Source: Diphasiastrum complanatum (Eukaryota; Streptophyta; Lycopodiopsida; Lycopodiales; Lycopodiaceae). Taken from it: a stretch of 64,000 bases of DNA. Position numbers and translations under genes: made by a program. Location of the stretch: contig CM055102.1 of assembly GCA_029204225.1 (NCBI GenBank), positions 19,767,182-19,831,181 of the forward strand, in the 5' to 3' direction. This document shows positions 11,053 to 23,031 of the stretch, piece by piece (the first letter of the stretch is position 1; each line of letters starts with the position of its first letter). The notes under the pieces were generated by a model. It did not search any database. It saw only the letters and a program-made list of their open reading frames with translations, and was not told where the DNA came from.

Positions 11053-12056
11053 GTGATGGAATTAACTGCTGAAAAGAGTATTGAAGACCCACAGAGCAGT
11101 AATCAGTCCGACCAACGCCATAAAAAACTGATGAGGTTCGTATTGAAGGAAGGACAGAGGACCGACATAGAAATCCAATGTCTGAAAGAAGAATTGAAGA
11201 AACAAAAGAACCTACGAATCAGAGCCACTAACGAGCTGGTTAGCACCAATAAGGAGCGAGATACCTGGAAGCAGAAGTACAATGACCTCAAGGAGGCTAA
11301 TGACAGACGACAGATAAGCCATAGGGAGGGGTATAAACGGTAGGAAAAGATCCTAGCCAACACCAAGGTGGAAGTAGCTGCAACTGAAACTACCGTAGCC
11401 TTGCTAGCTAGGCAGTTACATGAGTATCAGAGAAAAGAATCTACAAGAGGACCAATAAGGCCTCAGAGTTCCCGCAACCCTTTACCCGCTTACCCTGTGC
11501 ACCGTAAGGAAATTTTGTCGGACAGTCTATTCTATAAAAGCTTCGATGCTTACAGTTTATATCTACCGCCCATGGAGTTTCCACTAGATGTCCAGGTTTT
11601 TGAGCTACGACCATCCACAAGTTCCGCCCTCAGATTCACATGGCCACTTATCCCAGGTAGTTTTGAAAACTACAAAGATTCCTGCGAGAGCTTATGTAGG
11701 TTCTCAGTTGTTGCCGCGCACCAGAAAGATGATATCATTAGATTGGCTGACCACTATGCCTACTGCCTGCAGAATTGGTTACTACAACCTTGCAGCGCTA
11801 AGACTAAACCCACCAGGATTCACCTTACCAAATGGTGGTACAACCCCAATGAGTCCATGGAGTCAGGAGCGGGCCTAGCATTGTACCTGTAGATGCGTGA
11901 TAGAACTTCCAGGGAACGCAAAACCCTAAATGAGATGTTTTATTTTAAGTTCCTGGAAGGTGCCGATCCAGCCCTTGTGGATGTGGCAGAAGTGGACCCC
12001 AATTACACTGGGGAGTTGAAGAACCAACGGACGGAAATGTGCAAAATTGCACTGTA
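11053..12056 (+). pseudogene. G1 3' ORF of unknown function, coiled coil
   Basis: The first block (11053-11343) is strongly charged and heptad-like (E-E-L-K-K-Q-K-N-L-R-I-R-A-T-N-E-L), consistent with a coiled coil. After one stop at 11341 the same frame continues to 11890, and after a second stop runs to 12056. No transmembrane segment or env feature is evident. It could be a captured or displaced Gag-like or accessory protein. I do not recognise the family. Confidence 0.45.
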
Positions 12057-13184
12057 ACCACCCATCTCACTATTATGCATCATATACTAGACACGGTATG
12101 GTGAGCATCTGTTGCAAGTCTTAGTTTTCTATGCATACATCTTTATTGCATCTCTATAAAAACTCTGAGCTGCATTTGGACATTTGCTAATTTCTATGGG
12201 CATAAATGACTATATAGACGCATAGTTGAGGGGGGGTTGAGAGAAGAAAAAGTGGGAACAAAAACAGTGCAGTGGGGTGGGGAGTGATTCCATTGCCCAA
12301 TGGGTAAGGCATAGAAGAAAAATATATATAAACAGAAAAAGAGAGAGAAAGAAAGACTGAGAGAAAAGAGAAAAAAAAGAAAAAAAAAAAGAAAAAGACT
12401 TCAACTGTATGTATTAGATTTCGAACCAATTTGTGAGGATGAGTGACGCCTCGCACATTCATAAGAGGTGAGGATGATTTTTCTAATTGATTCCATAGAC
12501 TAGCGGAAAACCAGTACTTCCTACCATCTTGTGTATTGGATCTTAGGACAGTAAGTTGTCCTACATGGACTACTGTCAGAATATAGGGCTTGATAGAAGA
12601 GTCAGTACAGAGAGGAGACTAGATGGTTATTCCCTGTTGAATCAGTTCTTAGAGAGTGTAAGTTGAATGTCTAAACAAAAAAAAAAAAGAATTGGTAATC
12701 ACCAGTCTGGACTGGTTTCAGAGTTGGGGCATTAAAGCCTCATTGCATATGCATTCACACACACATCAATGACACAGTGTTAGACACAATACTAATGACT
12801 TACATCCAAATCATCCCATCTCCAATCCAAAGATTTGCATTTGCATATCCCTCCATGCATGGGTCCAAAAATGGGCATTGTCTTACACTGATGGGAATAA
12901 AAGCATTTGCCATTTAGGTCACAGGTGGGTTTTTGCAAGTATGAAGACACCAAATTGTTCAAAGATGCTGTGGTTAAATCCAATCTGGTTGCAGATGGAT
13001 CCTAAGGGCTCAATCGATGGCCTTTGGGTAGGAAGCTATTGAAGCCACCAACTCATTGTGGTTAGCATCACCTAGCAAGGATGCTGAGCCCACTATATTT
13101 GATTCACCGCCAGGAGCTGGTCTGCGAAACCAGAGACTCTGGGTCCGCCGTATGGGGACCATACTACCCAGTGGTAGTCGCCAA
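12057..13184 (+). other. G1 3' non-coding tail
   Basis: No gene is recognisable. A purine-rich run (GA/A tracts with one CT break) lies at 12334-12398 and an A12 run near 12676. A canonical polypurine tract directly before the LTR start at 13185 is not obvious. The predicted minus-strand ORF here reads through the poly-purine run and is rejected. Confidence 0.5.
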
Positions 13185-16100
13185 TGTTAGCCGATATTTC
13201 CGCACGGAAAATCGGACTAATATTGAAGTTTAAGTTTGCAATAATTAAAAAAACCGGCATGTAAAATCCGATTATTAGAGAAGATTGGCACAAATTTGCC
13301 TTAGAACTGGGTCCCAGCCCGCCCTAAAGTGGCTAGACACAGTTCAAAAGTAAGAAATTGACTTTCGAAAAAATCTTCAAAAATATTTTGTGGTCAAGTT
13401 TTGTAAGACCGAGACAAAAGTGCCGGTCCACCTAGAATTGGGTCCCAGCCAGCCCTAAATGAGGCTACAGCCAATTTTGCGGCCTTAGAAATGGCCGGTA
13501 AATATTTTACGGCTTTTCACAAAAATGTCCAGTTGTAATAAAATAGCCGGTATGACCGTGCTAAAATCTCACCATGTCCATTTTTACTAATATATGATCA
13601 CTCAGTGTATTTTTCAGGGAAACCGTGTTGTCGTGGGAGCCCTAGTCATGAATGCCAAAAAAGTCAACCACAGAACAAAAAACCGAGAAAGAAAAGTTTC
13701 GGGTAAAAACGGGACCGAGAAATATGGATTCAGTGTCAAGGAGTCATAGAAACCCTAACGACAAAGTTTGGGCAATTTACAGACAATTAACGAAATGTGT
13801 GGGCCAAGTGGTTACCCAACATGCCAAAAACCCAAACAAATGAGCAGTAGGCGCACAACCCTTGAAAAAACCGAAGAAAGGCCAAAACCGAATGCACCCA
13901 AAGAAAAATGAGGGCCGCCTACAAAAAATAGGGGTTGAAAAAGGGCCTCACCCAAAATTTGGAAATTAAATGCCAAAACACCTTGGAGGCTAAAAAATTT
14001 GGGAGATACACCCACTAGCCATTGACATTTTGGGCTTCTAGGGTGTACAAAAGGAGAAACTTGAATGGCCTCCCTAGCCTTTGACAAAAATGGCATCTTG
14101 GCTAGTTTTGGAAGACAGCCTTGAATGCACCACTCCCCCACTCTCTTATGGAGGCCACTAGGTGTACTATCAAATGGGTTGAGGACAAATGGCAAAAAGG
14201 GCTTGAAGGGCATGAAAATTGGCAAAGCCTCATTTTGAAGGGGGACACTTGGGATTTACTATAAAGGGAGGCCACTCTTTGTGTTGAGACATAGTTGGTT
14301 GTGAGTTGGATAATGAGATGATGTTGATATTTGCTAAGTTGAGAGTGAGAATTCATTTGAGTTGGAAGTAATGTTGGTTGAGAGTTTTTTTTAGTGTAAG
14401 TTTGTTTGTGTGAGGAAAATTGTGGTTTAATTCCATTTTGTGTCTAATACTGCTCGAGGTTAGTATTACTTTGATGTTAGTTACTTTGCTTGCTTGCATG
14501 TTGGATGTGTGGTGAGTGACTTTGTGGTTGGAGTGTGTTGTCTTGTGTTGCTGATGCCATGAATACTAGCATGAAATTCTAGTTGGTGATTGTGGAATGA
14601 TTGCATATTGGGAAAAGTTTGGGTGAGGGTTGCTTGTGGCTTGTGGCTTGTGATGTGTTTGTTTTTTACTAGCATGCATACTCCTTGGTTGTGATAGTGT
14701 AACTCTCTGAAGTGCTTTGTTGGTCATACTGTGAATGGTTGATGCCTTGTTAGTAGATTATGGAGTGTGTTTTTGAGGTTGCATGATGAAGCAAAATGGA
14801 TTGAGATAGGGTTAGTCTTTGAGTGACTGGTTATTGATTGCCTTGTTTAATTTCTTGTGTTGGTGGATGGAGAGGTGGTTTGTGTGTTGATTGAGAGTGT
14901 TGATGAGCTGTTGGGGTGCATGCGAGGGTGTTTGTTTTTACGCTTGGTTCATTCCATGTGAGGGATGCATGTGTGACGGATAATGCCATTGCTGCGTAGA
15001 ATTGAATGAATTGAATGCTTGTTGCATGGCAAAGTGCAAGCGAAGCTGAAATAGCTCGTTGTAGCTGTCTACAGTCCTGCTCACCTTGCCACAGCCCGTT
15101 GGAGCCTGCTTACCTCTGTCTGCGGCACCCAACAACTCACTACGATTTTTTGAGGGCTGTACCAGCCTGTGACAGCCTGCCTACGGCCTATGTGGGCGGT
15201 TTTCCATCAGAGATCAGACCTATCAGTGAGCTACGAGCTATTTCAGGCCTACCCACAGTACCTGCGGCGAAAAACAGCCTGAGTGCGACCTCTCTCAGAC
15301 CTGTCTGTGGCCAATAGGCTGTTGCCACGTGGCCTACAACTGCCAAAATGGGCCCTTGCCCTAACTGCGCCCTGCCTACCTCTGTTTTGCCCTGCTGGCC
15401 CTGCGATCTGCCCACTACCTTTGCCCTCTGTGTGCTCACTGGAGGCCGCTTGCTGCCTGTCTGTGACCTGCCTGCTGCTTGTGCCCTGCCTTTTCATTTG
15501 GAGCAAAATCAGACCTGTTGCAGCCTCTGATCGCTACCCACTGTCAAAAATTAGATCTACCGTGGTTTGTTCTTCACCGACGGACTGTGACAAAGCAAGT
15601 GCCAAGCAGCAAATGGAAGGCGACATGGGAAGAAAGCGACATTCATGACTAGTTGGACTCTCCGACAAACCGGTTACCTCACACGTATCTGAAGTAATTT
15701 GCATTCAATACCATTGTCTAAAATACAGTTTGCGAATGTCGTTTTATATACCGTACTGTGTTCCATGTTTAGTGAATCAAAATTTTCATTCTGCAATTGT
15801 GGCTTTTTGGTTATACTAAATAATTCATCTTTATACGCCATTAGAAAATTGCATCTGTACTATGTATGAAACCATCAAAGTTATACATGGAGTAGTTTTA
15901 CCATTTACGGGATTTTTACAAGTATTCTAGGGATGCAAGATTGTTTTAAGGAAAATCGTTTCGAAGAATAAAGTAATACTAATTTAAGTTCCGATATGCA
16001 TTAATCAAAACTTGCACTTTGTGCTTGTGTCCGTTTAACCGAGTGAATAATGGAAAGTTTTGTAGTGAATTGTGTTTTCTTAGAACTCAGGTTGGAATTA

Positions 16101-16914
16101 TAGTCGTGCATAAAAAATGTTGTGTGGTTAATTAGAGCAATGAGGGTTTCTTATTTCCGACTTAGCAAACGAAGCTAAGGATAATTGGCTAGGATTATTG
16201 GCATCGTATTGCACTGATTATTGCGAGGTGATCTATGAAAAAGTAAAGAAATGTGCTTTTGCTCTATGATAAACCTGTTAGTTGAACGACAATAAAACCG
16301 TCAAGTTGTGAAGTGTTTTTTGTGGTTTTGTCAATCGTGAAACATATCAATTGGACCCGACCTCTGTGAAACACCAGAGCGGGCCGTCCACCATCTGCGT
16401 GTGAAATACACCGCCTTGGTTAAGCGTCACACTAGTCACACCCGCCATCGGTACTGTCTAGTGAAATAGCTAGACCCGACGGTTGGCGAAAATACCACCG
16501 CTTATCAAACAAAGCGGTGCGTATAACTTGCACCCCACGAGCACATCATAGACAGTAAATCGGTTTCCAACCCATGTAAGATTTTTACTAACTATAGGCC
16601 AAATTCAATGGGGAAAGAGATATTAGCAAGATCCTAACGCGAATTAGTGATTAGAAGCTTTACAGAACTGTGACTCTAGAAAGCTAGTGAATCATTGCAC
16701 CAAAAGTGATAGCACCCCCTCCTTGCAACCGTATCTCTGAGCCTGGAAAACTCTCATCGGTTGGGGAGCACGGGGCAATAGAAGGCCCATCAGGATTGGA
16801 AGTGGAAAAATCTCTGTTGCTCATGTAGGGCTGAACCGTCATTAGAGGTGGGGCCCCTTGACCCTTTTAGGACGTTTTGGCTGGACCAACCCCCCGTCAA
16901 AATAGGCCCTAATA
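13185..16914 (+). repeat. G1 3' LTR, about 3.7 kb
   Basis: It begins TGTTAGCCGATATTTC and ends CCCTAATA, where the 5' LTR has CCCTAACA, giving TGTTA...TAACA-type ends. The start is supported independently by the inverted LTR fragment ending at 40747, which begins with TGTTAGC at the same point. From 13982 it matches the 5' LTR closely apart from indels. About 0.5 kb at ~15790-16315 is absent from the 5' copy. ORFs inside it are not recognised. Confidence 0.75.
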
Positions 16915-17529
16915 CTAGTTAGTTATTCTCTGTTATCGCTGTCTCTTTCAGCTGAGTGTGAAGTACGATACACCACGCTTGTTGAGCTACCAATTGGCAG
17001 CGTGAATTGTTTTCTTTCATTTTGTGTCTTCTTCTAGTGTGTTTCGTCACCTGGTCATCAGGCCGAACCTTGAATACTTTTCTTTCGGTCTTCGGACCTG
17101 TAAATCAATTACATGCAAACACTACAAGTTCTTATTTCAGTCAATTGTGGTTCTCATAGCCCATTTCTCCAATTTTTTTCAAAAAATCACCATCTAAGCA
17201 CCCTTTTGAATTTTTAGCCGACATGCAATCATTAGATCCAATTAATAATGAGTGTAGAACAGAAATTACAATATGAAAAACTTAGAATTTGCTTTGCACA
17301 GGAACACAGATCATGTTACACAGTAATGCAGACAGAAAAACACTCTCCATAGCAAGCTCACATAGCAACTATATTTCTCAAAATGAAATTAGACTGTACA
17401 TATAGTTGTTTACTCAGGCAACCCATGCATGACCCAGGTTGCCGTTGGCGGGACGCATGTCCCGTCGACTTGCCTCGTGGCGAGGCCAACTGATCCTTAT
17501 CCACTGATAGGACCCACAGTACAGTAACA
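16915..17529 (-). repeat. Probable LTR of the copia element at 17600-19508
   Basis: On the minus strand the pol frame ends near 17610, followed by a purine run TTTAAGGGACAGAG and then TGTTACTGTACTGTGG from 17529 downward, a plausible 3' LTR start. The far end is not defined because the G1 LTR ends at 16914 without an obvious copia terminus. Confidence 0.4.
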
Positions 17530-17599
17530 CAATGATTCTAACTTTAATTCTAACTCTGTCCCTTAAAGTAGAGTCACTTATTATACAGTCATATACATA

Positions 17600-19508
17600 G
17601 CTTTAAAGTCAACAAACTTTAAGTACAAAAAGATTTGATCTAAATTTATCAAACTTTTCTCCAGTAAGTGGCTTAGTGAAAATATCAGCTAGTTGTTCTT
17701 CTGTGCTACAATGAAACAACATGAATTTCACGACTCAGCAGCCTCTCACGTATGAAGTGATACTGAATCTCAATGTGTTTAGTTCTCGCATGGAACACTA
17801 GATTCTTTGCTAGCTGAATGCCACTCTGACTGTCGCTATGTAAAGTTATGGGATTTTTCTGCTTTATGTCAATTTCTTCCAAGATTTGTCTCAACCATAT
17901 AGCTTCTTGTGCAACACTACACATTGTCTTATACTCTGCTTCTGTGGTGGAAAGAGCAATTGTACTTTGCTTCTTACTAGACCAGGAAAAGCAACTACCA
18001 CAAAACTGGAATATATATCTTGTGGTGAATCTACGATCATTATACTCACCTCCCAGTCCGCATCCACATAGCCACACAACTCAGGTAAACCATCATGCTT
18101 CACGTAAATCAAGCCATACTCTGAAGTGCCTTTCACATAACGCAAAATGCGTTTAGCAGTCTTTCAATGCGTTTCCGTAGGTACTGCCATAAACTGACTT
18201 ACAGTACCAACAACATAGCATATATCTGGTCTAGTCATGGTAAGGTAAATCAAGCTCCCTACTAACTGTCTATATAGCATAGCATCAAATGACTGTGACT
18301 CATCAAGCTTAGAAATCTTTTTACCTGGTTCAATAGGAGAGTTTACTGGTTTGCAATCCTGCAACCTAAACCTGTGCAACAACTCTTTGACATTCTTCAC
18401 CTGTGTCAAATCCCCTTCATGTCCTTTTTGCCACACTTCTACTTCAAGGCAGTAATGCATCAGGCTGAGATCTGTCATCTCAAATTGTTCCATGAGGTCT
18501 TTCTTGATAATGTCTATCATCTCTTGATTATTTCCTGTAATAATCAAGTCATCAACATAAAGAGCAATCAAATCAACCATACCATCAAAGCATAAGACAT
18601 ATATATTTGGATCAGAATGTGTTCTCACCATCCCCTTTGAACGAAAGTAGGCATCAATCCTACTATACCATGCACGTGGTGCTTGTTTAAGACCATAGAG
18701 TGCATTCTTCAAGCGACATACTTTATTTTCCTGTCCTTTCGTTACAAAGCCTTCAGGTTGATCCATGAACACTTCTTCTTCTAACTCACCATTTAGAAAA
18801 GCATATTTCACATCCATCTGATGCAAAGGCCAACCAAAATGTGAAGTTAAAGCAATAAGTAGACGTAGAGTATTCCACTTACAAACCGGCGCAAAAGTCT
18901 CCTCATAGTCGATGTCTTTATTTTGTGCGTACTCTTTGATCACCAATCTTGCTTTGTGCTTTGCTATACTTCCATCTGCATGGTACTTAGTCCTGTATAC
19001 CCATTTGCAACCAATGGGTTTCTTGCCAACAAGTGGTTCTACTAAGTCCCATGTGCCATGCTTAGCAATTGACTCCATCTCCTCTCCCATGGACTTGGCC
19101 CAAATTTCATCATCCTTCGCTTCACCATAAGTCAAAGGTTCTTTGCTTTGAATAATGCTAGATAAGAGAGCATAATTTGCTTCATACCTTTCAGGTAGTA
19201 TCTTCTCTCTTGTTGATCTTCGTAGCTCTCCCTGGTTAGATGATCCTGGAAAGTCATCTATGTCGCGGCTCTCCATCAATCTCTCAAACCACTTAGGGAC
19301 ATCTGTCAGGTGATCGGCTTCCTGGTGAAAATGTATCCCACGATACATCCTTCTCCTTGCGTTTGTCACCTGCAACTTCAATCCTTCTTGCACCAAAAGG
19401 TTTGTCCCTACCTCTCCAACCTGTTTCTTGAGGTTGAGTAGTAGTATCTTGAGATGTATCCTCATGTTCATCACTCGGAAGGTCAATGAATGGATCATCA
19501 TCAGGTGG
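17600..19508 (-). pseudogene. Copia RT-RNase H (element C1)
   Basis: The main block (18164-19510, minus) has an integrase/RT hinge with poly-acidic sequence, W-D-L-V-E-P-L, G-C-K-W-V-Y, the Q-M-D-V-K-Y-A-F-L-N-G-E-L region, G-L-K-Q-A-P-R-A-W and intact L-Y-V-D-D-L-I-I-T-G. RNase H follows (17706-18145; T-T-E-A-E-Y, H-S-D-S-Q-S) after a frameshift near 18150. The frame ends with A-D-I-F-T-K-P-L near 17660. It is one of the better preserved copia segments, but gag, protease and the integrase core are missing upstream. Confidence 0.88.
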
Positions 19509-19650
19509 ATGAAGAACAACACATGGAGGTTGGTGGAACTTCCAAAGCATAAGAAGGCAATAGGATGCAAGTGGATCTTCAAAGTAAAGAAAAACCAAGA
19601 TGGATCAATCAACAAGTACAAGGCAAGCTTGGTGGCAAAATGATATGTTC
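19509..19650 (+). pseudogene. Short + strand copia RT fragment wedged between minus-strand pieces
   Basis: The + strand frame reads N-N-T-W-R-L-V-E-L-P then K-A-I-G-C-K-W-I-F-K-V-K, the start of a copia RT domain, and stops after S-L-V-A-K. It lies antisense to both neighbouring copia pieces, so it is a rearrangement junction or small insertion. Confidence 0.65.
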
Positions 19651-19732
19651 AAGAACATGCATTAGGGGAAGTATGGGCTCAAAATGGGCCCTTGGTAAAG
19701 ATACTTTTGATGACTTCCCACCTTTTTCTCTT

Positions 19733-21230
19733 TCAAATAGACCAATAACATTCATCCATGTGTAAAGTACTGTTATTGTGATTGATGGCTTGAAAACTTT
19801 TAATGAAATTCTTGGAGATAAGATTAGGCAAGCCAATAGATTTGGCTTTCTTGACCATGGACACCATAGAAATATAGTTAGGATGTCCCAACCTTCTATG
19901 CCATAGTTCCTCCAAAGACATATGAGTAGCAAAAGCAGTATCACAAGAGTTAGCATATTCTTTGGGATCAAGCTTGTAGATTCCACCATATCTAGACCCA
20001 AATGCAAGGATCTCATCATGCTTCTTGATTGTACATGTATCAACATTGAAATTCACATCTAGTCCACTATCAAACAATTGCCCAACACTAATAAGATTTT
20101 TTGTTAACTTGGGAACAAAAAGTACATTAGACAGAGAAAGAACTTTTGATGAAGAAAGCTTTAAGGGAACGGTCCCTATGCCTTCAATAGCACACTCATG
20201 ATCATTTGCTGTGTAGATGGACTTCTTGGCTCCTTCATAAGGTGACATGGATGAAAAAGAATACTTGGAGCTACACATATGTGAGGAAGCTCCATTGTCG
20301 ATATACCACGAACCATCCTTCTTGAAAGGTGATGAAGAAAAACTCGAGACCATAAGAGATCCCTCTCCATCACTTGCATGAGCATCTTTCTTCTCTTTAT
20401 TAGAAATGTTGGCTTGCTTGAATTGACTTTTCTTCTTGAAGCAATTGGTGGCATAATGCCCCTTCTTGCCACAAAAGAAGCACTTGATATTTTTTTTCTT
20501 CTTCTTGGATGTGGAAGCTTGAGAGGACTCATCCTCTTCTCCTTTCTCCTTGGAAATAAGATTGTTCTTGCTTGAAGAGAATTGGTGTTGATTCTTACTT
20601 CTTGTCTTGTGCTTGTCTTTGGTAAAGAGAGCTTTACCATCAATGTTGAGAGAGTCTCTCCATTTTCAAGAGTTTATACTCTTGTCTTGATTCTTCAGAA
20701 ATGAGCACACTTTGGAGTGCTTCCAAACTTGGTAGCTCCTCCTTAATGGCATAACTCTGAACAAGGTTGTCATATTCCTCCTTTAACCCATTAAAAACAA
20801 GTTCATTTTGGTTGATGGAGTCTCCTATGCATGACAATTCTCTACGGAGGTCTTTAACTCTCATTACATAAGCTGAAGCACATTGATCACTTCTCTGTAC
20901 ACTTTGAAAATTTGGTCTCTTAGTGTTAGAAGTCTAGAAGTATTCTTTGCCTCATAGATGGACTTGAGAGTATCCCAAGCATCTTTGGCATTAGTACAAG
21001 CACCAATTTCTCTTAAGATGTCATTTGAGACATTCATCTTAATATAGTGCAGAGCCATCTTGGCTCTCTTTTTGTACGTTGGAATTTCTTGAGGAATTTG
21101 TGGTTCTTCTTCAATGCCAAGTACAATATCCATCACATCTTGTAGTATTAAGATAGATTCCATTCTAACCTTCCAAATTGAGTAATTGGAGGTTGACAAT
21201 CTTTCACTTGCTTCTAATAGAAAGACACCC
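19733..21230 (-). pseudogene. Copia gag-protease-pre-integrase (element C2)
   Basis: From 21230 downward, Gag begins M-G-V-F-L-L-E-A-S-E-R-L and continues through the UBN2-type core (A-W-D-T-L-K-S-I-Y-E-A-K). After small frameshifts at ~20870 and ~20640 a lysine-rich segment with a zinc knuckle near 20480-20440 follows. The protease reads W-Y-I-D-N-G-A-S-S-H-M, with N in place of the usual S. The pre-integrase domain has L-W-H-R-R-L-G-H-P-N. It ends near 19733. The integrase core and RT of this element are missing. Confidence 0.82.
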
Positions 21231-21983
21231 ATTGAAGTCATAAAGAATGATGGAAATAAAAAAAGATGGATGAAAGAATTGCTTATCTTCTCACTATAGG
21301 AACCAATCAAGGGTACAGAACCAAATCCTATGTAAGACTTAGCAAAAAACTGTGAGATAGATCTCACCAGCTTGATAATCTCTCTAAAACAAGTTTTGAA
21401 TCATCAAAAAAGATGAAGTATGGCAAAAGTTATGGTTCTCTGAATTTCACACGTGTGAAATATTCCAAGAATGTCAAATTGACTTAAATACAATCTATTT
21501 GTATGAAACAATTTGCTTAGAACCTTTACTTTTGTCTAAATCACATATAGATGAGATTATGTAGCTTCTGGATGATTTTTGTGATCATTAAAGCAATAAA
21601 TGACATGTACACATGATTTGCCACAGGTCTAGGCACCCTACCTATGTCTCTTCAAAAGATTATAACTTCTGATTGGCTTATCAACTATCATGATTCAAAT
21701 TGCATCAGATTCTACACATTTCTAGCTTTCTAGTGGGCTAATTTGCTTGAAATTTGGATTTGAGGTGAGAGAGAACCACCAATCTGAAAATGGGCGGATT
21801 TAACACGTGCCAGCACATAAAATTCCGTACAGTACTTGATCTGGCCCATTCAATGTGGTTTATAGCTCAGAATCACAAGAAAACTGCAAACTAGCTAGAA
21901 GGTAGAATCTAGACAATTCCTAGCTTGAAATCTGATCAGATCTGCAAACTTTTTGATTAGATTTGCTTGTAAAACTTAGGTAG
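21231..21983 (-). other. C2 leader region
   Basis: Non-coding leader between primer site and gag start. CACGTG hexamers occur at 21450 and 21804. No gene is recognised. Confidence 0.45.
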
Positions 21984-21995
21984 GCTCTGATACCA
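21984..21995 (-). other. C2 primer-binding site
   Basis: The minus strand reads TGGTATCAGAGC, the classical initiator-tRNA-Met primer site of plant copia elements. It lies just downstream of an LTR end ...CATCA. Confidence 0.85.
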
Positions 21996-22430
21996 TGATG
22001 AATTTGCACGTGTGGGATGCCCTACACATGTATTTTTGATCTCAATAAGTACAATAACACCATAAAGATCAGACTAGCATTGGTTGTCAATAGGAAAGCT
22101 GATCATACAAGCAATATTATTGTGTTACAAGCAAGACCTGTCAACAAAACATAAGACAAAGCATCATAAATGCCTCTACTTGGCTAGAGAGAGAAAATAG
22201 CATGTACAAAACTCGTGGAGAGAGAGAGGGCACAAAGAGCTTGTCTCCAAATTTGCATTACACACAAATTTAATCATTTTCTCAATGAGAATACATCACA
22301 TATATATAGATCCATGGACTCTTCTTCTACTTTGAGTTGAATTGGAGTTGTGGATCCACCTCTCAAGCTATCTAGACTTATCCAAGCCACCTCACTATGT
22401 CTAATTGTGCCACATAGTCTTTTCATGCAT
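21996..22430 (-). repeat. C2 5' LTR (outer end uncertain)
   Basis: The LTR starts (plus coordinates) TGATGAATTTGCACGTG directly next to the primer site. The outer end was placed near 22430 only because the sequence changes character there; no matching 3' LTR was seen. It contains a CACGTG at 22007. Confidence 0.4.
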
Positions 22431-22589
22431 TAAATGTGGCATGTAAAGTACAAATGGCAATTCCTATGGTAGCTCGAGTTTATACTTCTACCTACCTTGA
22501 ATATTTTATTCTAAGATGGGTCTTTACTAAGCCAAAAGAGCTCAATTCATCTTTGGCATTTTTTGGACCCATACTCATAGCATTAGATA

Positions 22590-22930
22590 GATTTTTCAAT
22601 ATTTTGACAGTAGTTGCACCTCGGCCAAAGAGGCTTGGGACACCCTCAAAGCCATTTATGAGGCAAAGAACACTTCTAGACTACTCACTCTTAGGAATAA
22701 GATCTTCTAAAGCTATCAAAAGAGTGATGAGAGTGCCTCAAAATTTGTCATGAGAGTAAAGGATCTTCATAAAGAGCTTGCATGCATAGGTGATCATCTT
22801 AATCAAAGAGAATTAGTTCAAGTCATCCCTAACGGATTGAAAGATGTCTTTGAAAACATTGTCGAATCCTATGCAATCAAGGAGGAGCTTCCAAGTTTGT
22901 AGACACTTCAAGGAGTACTTCTCCTAATAC
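22590..22930 (+). pseudogene. Copia gag fragment, + strand
   Basis: The + strand translation gives A-K-E-A-W-D-T-L-K-A-I-Y-E-A-K, then R-V-K-D-L-H-K-E-L and E-S-Y-A-I-K-E-E-L-P-S-L, with stops at ~22710 and ~22900. It is clearly homologous to the C2 gag on the minus strand at 20640-21000, so the two gag copies face each other as a diverged inverted pair. Confidence 0.8.
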
Positions 22931-23031
22931 GCCCTCTAATTTTTCTCTCTATAAGGAGAAAATTTGGGTCATTTCTCACTTTCCTAGCGAAGCTCTGCCG
23001 AATTTTCTAGCAAAAAATCAACGTTCTCCAT

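Larger units (their letters stand above)
2472..16914 (+). mobile_element. Ty3/gypsy retrotransposon G1 with long LTRs and a second RNase H
   Basis: Large direct repeats (2472-5002 and the matching part of 13185-16914) flank a + strand gag-pol. A primer site follows the left repeat at 5003. Domain order is gag scraps, aspartic protease, RT, RNase H, integrase, an extra RNase H ORF and a coiled-coil 3' ORF. The extra RNase H and the long LTRs recall the Tat/Athila side of Ty3/gypsy. Many in-frame stops (for example near 7461, 8252, 9416 and 9531) mean it cannot be autonomous. The left LTR is truncated at its outer end, so no target-site duplication can be tested. Confidence 0.85.

Noticed and set aside
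12187-12462. Minus-strand Phe/Ser-rich ORF
   Set aside because: Reads through a purine-rich low-complexity run in the G1 tail.
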